A DNA stretch of 31,201 nt from Bacillota bacterium. GTDB taxonomy: Bacteria > Bacillota > UBA4882 > UBA8346. The notes under the pieces are model-generated. The model was not told the DNA's origin. It ran no database searches and saw only the letters and a list, made by a program, of their open reading frames with translations. Each line of letters begins with the position of its first letter. Position 1 is the stretch's first letter. Position numbers and translations under genes: made by a program. The stretch spans positions 1 to 31,201 of the forward strand of contig JAFABB010000009.1 in the NCBI GenBank assembly GCA_023426245.1, written 5' to 3'. Of this stretch, positions 1-4,979 are shown in pieces.

Positions 1-58
1 TGATTGGAACATTTTGAAACTCGTAACTTAATGATTGCTTTGACTCTGCCTTTGTCAT
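1..58 (-). CDS. 5' end of an unidentified protein gene, cut by the window edge
   Basis: An ATG on the minus strand at 58-56 is preceded by a good ribosome site (AAGGAG, 5 nt spacing). The frame stays open to the window edge and reads MTKAESKQSLSYEFQNVPI. Nineteen residues are too few to assign a family. It lies about 580 nt downstream of the isolated rpmI gene on the same strand, too far for clear operon membership. The call rests on the ribosome site plus the open frame. Confidence 0.5.
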   Translation of the reverse strand, partial: MTKAESKQSLSYEFQNVPI

Positions 59-636
59 GAGTTCTCCTTATTACCTTTTTAAAAAATTATTCTGGGGAAC
101 TTCATCAAAAACCTTGTCATTGCTTAATTTCTTTTAATTCTATTTTGATAGATTTGATCAAATTGATCGAATTATCCCTCTCCTGTTTGACTTATGGGTA
201 ATGCGTAGCCTGAAAGGCCTTTAAGGGAATTCGTTGGAACTGCAGGCCTAAAGACTGTGGCATGCCAACGAAGGCCAATAATAGACCCGAGAGTTAGACT
301 AATACCCTTTAAGGGCTAGGCTAGGGTTTAGGCTCATTTCATTCTTTCGATTGCCCAGCATGCCGGGACGGGTGACTATCGACAAAATCATTCTTCCAGA
401 CAATATACAACACCCTAATCGATTGATTGTCCCCTGCACATCAGGCCCCCTCCTTATACCGCCGCCAAGCGGAGATAGTGCAAACCTTTCCCCCGTAATC
501 CCGTTTCGATAAGGAAACCGGCAGCTTGATATTTCTTATCAAACCGCCGGTATGGGCTAACTATCTGTCGTTAACGCAGAAGCACCAAATTGCGGCCTTT
601 TTACCGCAGCGCAGAGGGTAAGCTTTTCATTTTGGA
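59..636. other. Gene-poor stretch with possible structured RNA and a mini-ORF
   Basis: No normal-length ORF. Between about 180 and 600 the base composition is higher in GC than the flanks and short inverted repeats are frequent: the palindrome CCTTTAAGGG occurs at 218-227 and 306-315, and CGTTGG near 233 can pair with CCAACG near 265. On the minus strand an 8-codon ORF (441-415) sits behind a perfect ribosome site. I tested it by eye against the conserved cores of tmRNA, RNase P RNA, SRP RNA and T-box leaders and saw none. It may be an untranslated leader of the partial gene at 1-58 or an unrecognised ncRNA. Confidence 0.3.
415..441 (-). CDS. Possible 8-residue leader peptide (MCRGQSID)
   Basis: An ATG at 441-439 follows AAGGAGGGG (plus-strand positions 446-456) at ideal spacing. 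The frame closes after eight codons with TAG. A strong ribosome site on so short a frame in otherwise non-coding DNA is typical of regulatory leader peptides, but chance cannot be excluded. The next gene downstream on this strand is the partial gene at 58-1. Confidence 0.25.
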   Translation of the reverse strand: MCRGQSID

Positions 637-834
637 TTAACCATACGGAAGCATTTTTTTGATTGCTGTCATATTCGACTTATCAACATACGCCGCTGAA
701 TGTAACCTGCGTTTTTGCCTGTTACTTTTGCTTCCCGCATTATGTAGGATATTAGCATGTGCCCTTTTTACTTTTCCGCTTTTGGTTATCTTCACTCTTT
801 TTCTCAAACCCCTGTGGGTTTTCATTTTTGGCAC
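637..834 (-). CDS. rpmI: Ribosomal protein bL35, outside its usual operon
   Basis: A 65-residue basic protein with the bL35 signature: MPKMKTHRG at the start, a Lys/Arg-rich middle with HNAGSKSNRQKR, and the KKMLPYG end. bL35 is a late-assembling protein of the 50S subunit. It normally sits between infC and rplT; neither is here, so this is a stand-alone, possibly second, copy. The start is GTG at 834: the stop TAG of the upstream DUF1062 gene (836-834) shares its last base with this GTG, and an AAGAAAGGA ribosome site lies inside the DUF1062 3' end. Translation is therefore probably coupled. Through that coupling it would come under the leader-peptide switch at 1427-1549. No clear terminator was found after it. 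Confidence 0.9.
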   Translation of the reverse strand: MPKMKTHRGLRKRVKITKSGKVKRAHANILHNAGSKSNRQKRRLHSAAYVDKSNMTAIKKMLPYG

Positions 835-1421
835 TACATTATATTCCTTTCTTGAACAAGAGCAGTTTGACTTTCAATTCTCAATGTAATTTCTGTTTGC
901 AGTCTGTATTTTTTTAAGTCAAGTCCGCCAGTGCTTCGAATTGATCCGCTGGTTATCATTTGTTCAAAAGCATTTTGCGATAAATTCAGTTTTTCCCGTA
1001 ACAAAGCGGCAACCTTAAGCCGAGATGGATATGGGCTTTTGATATGCAATTCAATAGGACTGGCAAAATCAATCGCGGGCCCTAGTATTTTATACTTGGG
1101 AAGGCCAGCTTCGGCCCCATTCTGGTGTATCAGCTTCATATCCATGGCATATTTTTTGACAAGCTCTCCATGATTGCCATGAAACCCCTCTAATATTTCA
1201 GGGGCAATGCTTTTGGGATTGATACGGGAATAAATAGTCATATTCCATGTAGAATCGCAATTTGAACATTGATAGATTAACCATATATCTAAATATTTGC
1301 GTTGGGCGTTTACCCGGAACAATCCGGAGTAAACATGTTCTTCTTTTTTACCGCACCGCTTGCAATACTTTATTGCAGGTGGTGGAGATAGATACTGTAT
1401 CTCCCAATGTATGGTTTGCAT
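834..1421 (-). CDS. DUF1062 family protein with a paired-cysteine (zinc-ribbon-like) N-terminus
   Basis: 195 residues, matching the DUF1062 family as I recall it: two CxxC pairs (C20/C23 in YCKRCGK and C52/C55 in YQCSNCDSTWN) around the segment YSGLFRVNAQRKYLDIWLIY, then a Lys-rich C-terminal half with a short helix-turn-like LNLSQNAFEQMITSGSI. The family has no established function; the cysteine pairs suggest a structural zinc. Start ATG at 1421 follows GGAAGG in the downstream copy of an 11-nt element that occurs three times in the leader (twice direct, once inverted), so access to this ribosome site is probably regulated. Its stop overlaps the rpmI start by one base. A relic of a second copy of its 3' end lies at 1857-1922. 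Confidence 0.8.
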   Translation of the reverse strand: MQTIHWEIQYLSPPPAIKYCKRCGKKEEHVYSGLFRVNAQRKYLDIWLIYQCSNCDSTWNMTIYSRINPKSIAPEILEGFHGNHGELVKKYAMDMKLIHQNGAEAGLPKYKILGPAIDFASPIELHIKSPYPSRLKVAALLREKLNLSQNAFEQMITSGSIRSTGGLDLKKYRLQTEITLRIESQTALVQERNIM

Positions 1422-1426
1422 GAAAA

Positions 1427-1490
1427 TTTATCCTTCCTAGTTAAAACTGCATCGGAAGGATAAAAGCGGATTTTCACAATTTATCCTTCC
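1427..1490 (-). promoter_or_regulatory. Three-element RNA switch controlling the DUF1062-rpmI ribosome site
   Basis: In the minus-strand transcript GGAAGGATAAA occurs at 1490-1480 and again at 1437-1427, where it forms the DUF1062 ribosome site. Between them, 1464-1454 reads TTTATCCTTCC, the exact 11-nt complement of both. The middle element can pair with the first copy (ribosome site free) or the second (ribosome site hidden), but not both. The stop codon of leader peptide A (1492-1490) overlaps the first copy, so a ribosome finishing the leader would cover it. This is the layout of ribosome-mediated translational attenuation. The pairings are seen; the regulation is inferred. Confidence 0.75.
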
Positions 1491-1549
1491 TACTCGAACT
1501 CAATAGAAAAGCTAAACGGTGGATTACCATAAATCTTTTTCATCATCAT
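1490..1549 (-). CDS. Leader peptide A (MMMKKIYGNPPFSFSIEFE)
   Basis: A 19-codon ORF (or 17 from the third ATG at 1543) behind GGGAG. Its core MKKIYGNPPF is shared with leader peptide B at 2683-2733 despite drift in the surrounding DNA, including a silent change in the Gly codon. It contains Pro-Pro, a sequence at which ribosomes are known to slow or stall. It is transcribed from its own promoter (1578-1605) and ends on the first element of the three-part switch at 1427-1490. Likely a cis-acting sensor of translation rather than a functional product. Confidence 0.65.
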   Translation of the reverse strand: MMMKKIYGNPPFSFSIEFE

Positions 1550-1577
1550 CGTCACTCCCGGTATTTTTTCTACGCAA

Positions 1578-1605
1578 ATTGTATCATCCGGTCCCGCAAA
1601 ACCAA
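1578..1605 (-). promoter_or_regulatory. Extended -10 promoter for leader A, DUF1062 and rpmI
   Basis: On the minus strand, TTGGTT (1605-1600), a 16-nt spacer, then TGA-TACAAT (-10 at 1583-1578, with an extended TGn). The same promoter with the same spacing is conserved at 2769-2796 ahead of leader B, which supports its use. Transcription would start near 1571, some 20 nt before leader A. Confidence 0.6.
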
Positions 1606-1623
1606 ACCTTAAAGACTTTTAGT

Positions 1624-1667
1624 AAAAAAAAATGAGCCAATACAGTGGCAAAACTGCATCGGCTCAT
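1624..1667 (-). terminator. Intrinsic terminator behind the CD3324 relic
   Basis: Arms 1632-1646 and 1653-1667 form a 15-bp stem (two G-U pairs in the minus transcript) with a 6-nt loop, followed on the minus strand by a run of eight to nine U. It now follows a broken gene end at 1675 and sits immediately upstream of the leader A promoter, insulating it. A homologous terminator lies at 2818-2854. Confidence 0.7.
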
Positions 1668-1674
1668 TCTGCGG

Positions 1675-1731
1675 TTAATGAATGTTTCTTTGTTTCCGTA
1701 TTATCCTTTGAATACTTTTCAAGGATAAAAA
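1675..1731 (-). pseudogene. Relic of the 3' end of a CD3324-family gene
   Basis: Eighteen codons ending in TAA at 1677-1675 read FLSLKSIQRIIRKQRNIH. The intact gene at 2865-3140 ends FLSLKSIQRIIWEQKSIH. Similarity stops abruptly at 1731 and no upstream reading frame is present, so only the C-terminus survives. Confidence 0.75.
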
Positions 1732-1856
1732 ATGATGATCGCCTCTTCGTATCATTGTTCCCTTAATCATTGGTAATTGTTCTTCGAATTTATGGGGCAT
1801 TCAGGGCGTAAAAACCGAACATCCATGTATAGATATAAGCAATTAAGTATTATTTC

Positions 1857-1922
1857 CAATCTTGAACAAGAGCGGTTTGACTTTCAGTTATCAATACAAC
1901 TTCTGCTTGCAGTCTGCATTTT
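1857..1922 (-). pseudogene. Relic of the 3' end of a second DUF1062 gene
   Basis: The minus strand reads KKCRLQAEVVLITESQTALVQ, matching KKYRLQTEITLRIESQTALVQ at the end of the intact DUF1062 protein (DNA 850-912). Similarity is confined to about 65 nt, with no matching upstream frame. It lies between the CD3324 relic and the methyltransferase end, so this stretch once held a second DUF1062 copy that has been deleted. Confidence 0.7.
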
Positions 1923-1957
1923 TTATTCGTACCTTTGGCTGTTAGTAAGATGGGACA

Positions 1958-2614
1958 CTATTTTACCACCTTTTCAGCAACAATAATGGTGGTATTTTCT
2001 ACTCTCCAGACCATTTCAACTTTCTCAAAATTAGCTATCCGAAGCATCTTTAACTGATTATCGACTGTACATGGAGTATCATAATGATAAAATTCACTAT
2101 CTTGAATATTTTCTTCATGACGTATTCGCTCGTTTTCTTTAAAATAAAAGTCCTCATCTTTTTGATCGATTACCATATAATCGCATTCGATATATTTTCC
2201 ACCCGGCTTTAGTGCTGAATAAATCCTTGAATATAGTTCTATCTTCTTAATATGCGGAAAGTGGTGCATTGTTTGGAAAGATATGATTGCATCAAACCTT
2301 CTGATTCCAAAATTGTAATCAAAATAACTCGCATTAATAAGCGTCATGTCTTTGTCGGGATGCTTTTGTTTTAATACATCCAGCATGGCTTCTGTTAAGT
2401 CAATACCAGTTACTTTAATATTGGGGTAAATTTTAAATATTTCGTCAAGTTCTAAACCGGTTCCGCAGCCAAGGTCTAAAAGATTAACTACTGTCCCCGG
2501 CAGTAATTCAGCCATTTTTTGATATCCTTCCTTACACCCGGTAACCTCGTTAATCATATGACTGTCATACCCATTGACACGAGCAGTGAAAAAATCACTC
2601 ATCTTTTCTATCAT
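1958..2614 (-). CDS. Class I SAM-dependent methyltransferase
   Basis: 218 residues with a Rossmann-type methyltransferase fold: motif I LLDLGCGTGLELDEI at about residues 45-59, an acidic ribose-binding position in VTGIDLTEAMLDVLKQ, then FDAIISFQTMHHFPH and a post-motif LKPGGKYIECDYMV. This is the small-molecule-type methyltransferase family (Pfam Methyltransf_25-like); the acceptor cannot be predicted. Start ATG at 2614 follows AAAGGA. That ribosome site can pair with the 3' codons of leader peptide B, so expression is probably attenuated. Alone in its transcript by position; an rRNA or antibiotic target is possible given the leader, but nothing in the protein proves it. Confidence 0.85.
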   Translation of the reverse strand: MIEKMSDFFTARVNGYDSHMINEVTGCKEGYQKMAELLPGTVVNLLDLGCGTGLELDEIFKIYPNIKVTGIDLTEAMLDVLKQKHPDKDMTLINASYFDYNFGIRRFDAIISFQTMHHFPHIKKIELYSRIYSALKPGGKYIECDYMVIDQKDEDFYFKENERIRHEENIQDSEFYHYDTPCTVDNQLKMLRIANFEKVEMVWRVENTTIIVAEKVVK

Positions 2615-2621
2615 CCGTTAT

Positions 2622-2700
2622 TTTCCTTTCAGGATGCACACTAAATAAATGTGCATTAACCCAATCACAAATTATACTCATATTAAAACTGAACAGGAAA
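2622..2700 (-). promoter_or_regulatory. Ribosome-site-sequestering stem upstream of the methyltransferase
   Basis: The minus-strand segment CTGAAAGGAAA (2632-2622), which contains the methyltransferase ribosome site, is complementary to TTTCCTGTTCAG (2700-2689) over 11 bp with one bulged G. The latter is the 3' coding part of leader peptide B. A nested 7-bp hairpin (2634-2640 with 2650-2656) sits between and brings the arms together. A ribosome paused at the Pro-Pro-Phe codons of the leader would cover part of the anti-ribosome-site arm and free translation. The pairing is seen; the regulation is inferred. Confidence 0.65.
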
Positions 2701-2733
2701 GAAAAACGGTGGATTGCCATAAATCTTTTTCAT
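2683..2733 (-). CDS. Leader peptide B (MKKIYGNPPFFFPVQF)
   Basis: A 16-codon ORF from ATG at 2733 behind GGGAGG (7 nt spacing). The first ten residues are identical to leader peptide A from that leader's third Met, then both run hydrophobic and aromatic. It has a Pro-Pro and a further Phe-Pro, both slow-translation contexts. It has its own promoter (2769-2796) and sits 68 nt upstream of the methyltransferase. Its 3' codons double as the anti-ribosome-site arm of the stem at 2622-2700. Confidence 0.65.
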   Translation of the reverse strand: MKKIYGNPPFFFPVQF

Positions 2734-2768
2734 TATAGTCCCTCCCGGTCCGGTATTTTTCTAGTTTA

Positions 2769-2796
2769 ATTGTATCAGCCAGTCCCGCAAAACCAA
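2769..2796 (-). promoter_or_regulatory. Extended -10 promoter for leader B and the methyltransferase
   Basis: TTGGTT (2796-2791), 16 nt, TGA-TACAAT (-10 at 2774-2769), the twin of the promoter at 1578-1605. A second possible -10 (TATAAT, 2676-2671) lies between leader and gene but has no good -35; if active it would bypass the leader. Confidence 0.55.
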
Positions 2797-2817
2797 ACCT
2801 TAAAGACTTTTCCTAAA

Positions 2818-2854
2818 AGAAAACGAGCCAATACAGTTAAAATCGCATCGGCTC
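2818..2854 (-). terminator. Intrinsic terminator of the CD3324 gene
   Basis: GAGCCGATGC and GTATTGGCTC (in minus-strand terms) form a 10-bp stem with two G-U pairs, within 2825-2854. It is followed by a U-rich tract (GTTTTCTTTTA). It lies just after the CD3324 stop and before the leader B promoter. Confidence 0.6.
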
Positions 2855-2864
2855 ATTCCTATGG

Positions 2865-3140
2865 TTAATGAATGCTTTTTTGTTCCCATATTATCCTTTG
2901 AATACTTTTCAAAGACAAAAAATATTTCTCGGATAATGTTTGTGGACTATTCCCTGTCAGATAATCTTGATAAATCTGTGTATTGCGATGTTGTAATTCT
3001 TTGCGGGTGGATGTTTGCGATCCCCATGCCTTTTTATTCCCTGATTTTCTGGGTATATAGATACAGTCACCATCCACATACTCTTGGACCTGTTCAAGCA
3101 AGGTATTGGGGATTATATGATTTGCTCTCTTATAGCTCAT
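2865..3140 (-). CDS. CD3324 family protein (small HTH, Mor-like)
   Basis: 91 residues. The pattern MSYKRANHIIPNTLLEQVQEYVDG...IYIPRK..KKAWG followed by KELQHRNTQIYQDYL and a C-terminal helix-turn-helix (TLSEKYFLSLKSIQRIIWEQK) is the CD3324 family as I recall it, which resembles Mor-type activators and may bind DNA. Start ATG at 3140 follows TTAGGAGA. It has a consensus promoter at 3296-3324 and a 149-nt leader containing a 9-codon ORF and a long hairpin. Own terminator at 2818-2854. A broken second copy lies at 1675-1731. Confidence 0.75.
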   Translation of the reverse strand: MSYKRANHIIPNTLLEQVQEYVDGDCIYIPRKSGNKKAWGSQTSTRKELQHRNTQIYQDYLTGNSPQTLSEKYFLSLKSIQRIIWEQKSIH

Positions 3141-3175
3141 TTTGCTCTCCTAAAAGTTTTCTCGATTAGGAATAA

Positions 3176-3230
3176 CAAAGGCTATATTGACAATTTCAAT
3201 TGATGGAGCTGTTCATTGCAATAGCCTTTG
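3176..3230 (-). promoter_or_regulatory. Long-range leader hairpin upstream of the CD3324 gene
   Basis: CAAAGGCTAT (3176-3185) and ATAGCCTTTG (3221-3230) are perfect 10-nt complements; further pairing inside (ATTG with CAAT) is possible. The structure starts right after the stop of the 9-codon ORF at 3231-3260 and ends about 35 nt before the gene. There is no U-run, so it is not a plain terminator. Confidence 0.45.
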
Positions 3231-3260
3231 CTATGCAACGCTAACGATTGGATTTAGCAT
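3231..3260 (-). CDS. Possible leader peptide of the CD3324 gene (MLNPIVSVA)
   Basis: ATG at 3260 after AGAAGGAGGA (10 nt spacing), nine codons, then TAG at 3233-3231. It lies within the transcribed leader, between the start point (about 3289) and the hairpin at 3176-3230. Its sequence is unrelated to leader peptides A and B. The strong ribosome site is the main support. Confidence 0.4.
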   Translation of the reverse strand: MLNPIVSVA

Positions 3261-3295
3261 ATGCTTACAATCCTCCTTCTGCATAATATTTCCAG

Positions 3296-3324
3296 ATTAT
3301 AACATCGTCTTACTCCTTTGTCAA
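3296..3324 (-). promoter_or_regulatory. Consensus sigma-A promoter of the CD3324 gene
   Basis: TTGACA (3324-3319), exactly 17 nt, TATAAT (3301-3296) on the minus strand, a perfect match to the vegetative consensus. Predicted start near 3289, giving a leader of about 149 nt. So strong a promoter on a small regulator fits post-initiation control in the leader. Confidence 0.75.
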
Positions 3325-3485
3325 GAATAGAATTGTTTATCGGTATACATACTTATTGGCTCATTGCAGAATCACTTATGCTTTCGCCCATAAAGATGAT
3401 AACTTAACCGCATCCCTTTTATCGGCGATTATTTGTGGTTAGCATTCTCCGTATCGGGTCAACCGGAAAAAAATCAGGATAATGA

Positions 3486-3520
3486 AAAGATGAAACTCAG
3501 CATTTCTAAGTTTCATCTTT
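3486..3520 (-). terminator. Intrinsic terminator after rubrerythrin
   Basis: Arms 3486-3497 and 3509-3520 form a perfect 12-bp stem (AAAGATGAAACT / AGTTTCATCTTT) with an 11-nt loop. On the minus strand the descending arm ends in UUUUC. It lies 38 nt after the rubrerythrin stop. The remaining DNA between 3325 and 3485 shows no gene. Confidence 0.7.
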
Positions 3521-3557
3521 ATCTTTGACACTATTTAGGATCTTTTTCAATAAGATC

Positions 3558-4091
3558 TTAATAATTTTCTTTTCTCACTTCAAAGAAACTTTGCGGATGT
3601 GCGCAAACCGGACAAACGTTCGGCGCTTTCTTACCCATTACAAGATGTCCACAGTTTCTACATTCCCACATACTTTCATCGGCTTTTTCAAATACCTTTT
3701 TCATATCAACATTGTTAAGCAGTGCACGGTATCTCTCCTCGTGGGTCTTTTCGATTTTGGCAACCATTCTGAACTGCGCCGCAAGGGCAGTAAAGCCTTC
3801 TTCCTCGGCATCCTTGGCAAATTTTTCATACATATCTGTCCATTCGTAATTTTCGCCTTCAGCGGCATGAAGCAGATTGGCCGCTGTATCTCCAAGCCCG
3901 TCCAAAGCCTTAAACCAAAGCTTTGCGTGTTCCTTTTCGTTGTTTGCAGTTGCTTCAAAAATCGCCGCAATTTGCTCATAGCCCTCTTTTTTAGCGACAG
4001 AGGCAAAGTAAGTATATTTATTTCGCGCCTGAGATTCCCCTGCAAATGCCGCCGCCAAATTTTTCTCGGTCTTGGTTCCTTTAATATTCAT
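3558..4091 (-). CDS. rbr: Rubrerythrin
   Basis: 177 residues, the usual length. The N-terminal four-helix ferritin-like domain (residues 1-135) carries the diiron ligand motifs (AAFAGESQARNKY; EKEHAKLW; EEGFTALAAQF; EKTHEERY). The C-terminal rubredoxin-like domain has two CxxC pairs (WECRNCGHLV and NVCPVCAHP). It reduces hydrogen peroxide in the cytoplasm of anaerobes, with electrons delivered through the FeS4 centre. Start ATG at 4091 follows AAAGGAG. It lies downstream of perR on the same strand, with a 25-bp AT-rich palindrome (4210-4234) in the gap that is the likely PerR operator. Own terminator at 3486-3520. Confidence 0.95.
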   Translation of the reverse strand: MNIKGTKTEKNLAAAFAGESQARNKYTYFASVAKKEGYEQIAAIFEATANNEKEHAKLWFKALDGLGDTAANLLHAAEGENYEWTDMYEKFAKDAEEEGFTALAAQFRMVAKIEKTHEERYRALLNNVDMKKVFEKADESMWECRNCGHLVMGKKAPNVCPVCAHPQSFFEVRKENY

Positions 4092-4209
4092 CTTTATTTC
4101 TCCTTTGTTTTTTGAGCCGTTTCAATAGTCCTTCTAATGTTTCCACGCTGAGATATTTTCAATTCCTTCCCTATGGTTTCACCAGAAACGCCTCCTCTGA
4201 TATTTTATA

Positions 4210-4234
4210 TTAAATAGTAATTAATACTATTTAA
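4210..4234 (-). promoter_or_regulatory. Probable PerR operator of rubrerythrin
   Basis: A 25-bp near-perfect palindrome of the form TTAAATAGTA...TACTATTTAA with one mismatched pair, close in style to the PerR/Fur-box (AT-rich 7-1-7 inverted repeat). It lies about 120 nt upstream of rbr and just past the perR stop, next to a TATAAAAT stretch that may be the rbr -10. Confidence 0.55.
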
Positions 4235-4246
4235 AACCTAAAAATA

Positions 4247-4684
4247 TTAAGCCTTACTACATTCATCGCAAATCCCTTCTAAAAGAATTCTTTGACTGGT
4301 AACTTTAAAACGGTCCAATATCTCTTGGGGGACAGTTATATGATCATAATATTCGGAGTCAAAATCGATAATTTTTTGGCATTGTAAGCAACGAAAATGA
4401 TGATGCAGACTGGTGTTGGCATCAAAGCGCTTCGGGCCGCCGGTTTCAACTGTAACGATAGCACCAATGTCGGCCAGAGAAAGTGCAGTACGATAAACGG
4501 TATCGAAGGATATATTCGGTAACTTATTTCTGACACGCTTATAAACATCATCAATGGATGGATGATCTGTGGCGGTAAGTAGCTCCTGATAAATAAAAAC
4601 ACGTTGCGGTGTCACTTTCAGACTATGGTCCGCACACTTTTGGTAAAACAGATTCATTTCTTTTTCCACATTTATCTTTTCCAT
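4247..4684 (-). CDS. perR: Fur-family regulator of the PerR (peroxide-sensing) type
   Basis: 145 residues. An N-terminal winged helix (KVTPQRVFIYQELL...HPSIDDVYKRVR...SFDTVYRTALSLADIGAI) is followed by the dimerisation domain. The regulatory metal ligands expected for PerR are present: H41, D88 (RFD), the H94-H96 cluster and D107 (IDF); Asp rather than Glu at the last position favours PerR over Fur. The structural zinc cysteines are C99/C102 and C139/C142. The neighbour rubrerythrin fits a peroxide regulon. No ribosome site precedes the ATG; the promoter puts the start point on the A of the ATG, so the mRNA is probably leaderless. A 20-bp palindrome overlapping the -10 suggests autoregulation. 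Confidence 0.88.
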   Translation of the reverse strand: MEKINVEKEMNLFYQKCADHSLKVTPQRVFIYQELLTATDHPSIDDVYKRVRNKLPNISFDTVYRTALSLADIGAIVTVETGGPKRFDANTSLHHHFRCLQCQKIIDFDSEYYDHITVPQEILDRFKVTSQRILLEGICDECSKA

Positions 4685-4685
4685 G

Positions 4686-4719
4686 TGATTACTATATAAT
4701 AATCATTCTTATTTGTCAA
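4686..4719 (-). promoter_or_regulatory. perR promoter with overlapping PerR-box-like palindrome
   Basis: TTGACA (4719-4714), 17 nt, TATAGT (4696-4691) on the minus strand. Counting seven bases on from the -10 gives a start at 4684, the first base of the perR ATG. The palindrome TGATTACTATATAATAATCA (4686-4705, one mismatched pair) covers the -10 and the start region. The rest of the gap, 4720-4979, is AT-rich with no gene and no convincing terminator for the RND operon. Confidence 0.65.
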
Positions 4720-4979
4720 TATCAAAATCCAGACTGTCAAAAATAATTAATTAATAAAACCCACTTAAACCATTAAATTGCCTGGATCATCACCTTTTTT
4801 CGTTTTACGCATGGAATTTAAATTTCACGATCGGCATCAGAATCCCGTAGATACAAATACTATAATATTGGCGCCAATAATCAGATAAATAAATCAATAA
4901 AAGCCATCGCTTCCACACCGGAGATAATCCCGATTTTTGAGTTGTTGTTTCATACAGAAAAAGCCCATCAGCATGAGTC

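Larger units (their letters stand above)
1501..1731. repeat. Direct repeat copy A (about 230 bp): CD3324 end, terminator, promoter, leader
   Basis: Aligns collinearly with 2691-2921 over about 230 nt. Both copies carry, in minus-strand order, a CD3324 3' end, an intrinsic terminator, an extended -10 promoter and a leader peptide. The best-preserved blocks are the leader start and the stretch GGTTTGGTTTTGCGGGAC. There are many substitutions and small indels, so the duplication is old. Confidence 0.8.
2691..2921. repeat. Direct repeat copy B, containing the intact CD3324 3' end
   Basis: Partner of 1501-1731, with the same order of CD3324 end, terminator, promoter and leader. Here the CD3324 gene is complete, so this copy is closer to the ancestral arrangement. 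Confidence 0.8.

Noticed and set aside
659..889. Plus-strand hydrophobic ORF of 76 codons
   Set aside because: Antisense of rpmI; the hydrophobicity comes from reading Lys/Arg codons backward.
1427..1490. Reading the three 11-mers as a CRISPR or insertion-element repeat
   Set aside because: Only three short copies, one inverted, exactly at a ribosome site; a leader RNA switch explains them better.
1777..1986. Plus-strand ORF of 69 codons
   Set aside because: It overlaps the DUF1062 relic on the other strand and the methyltransferase end; no ribosome site.
3525..4115. Long plus-strand ORF of 196 codons
   Set aside because: It is the antisense of rubrerythrin, whose family motifs are unmistakable on the minus strand.
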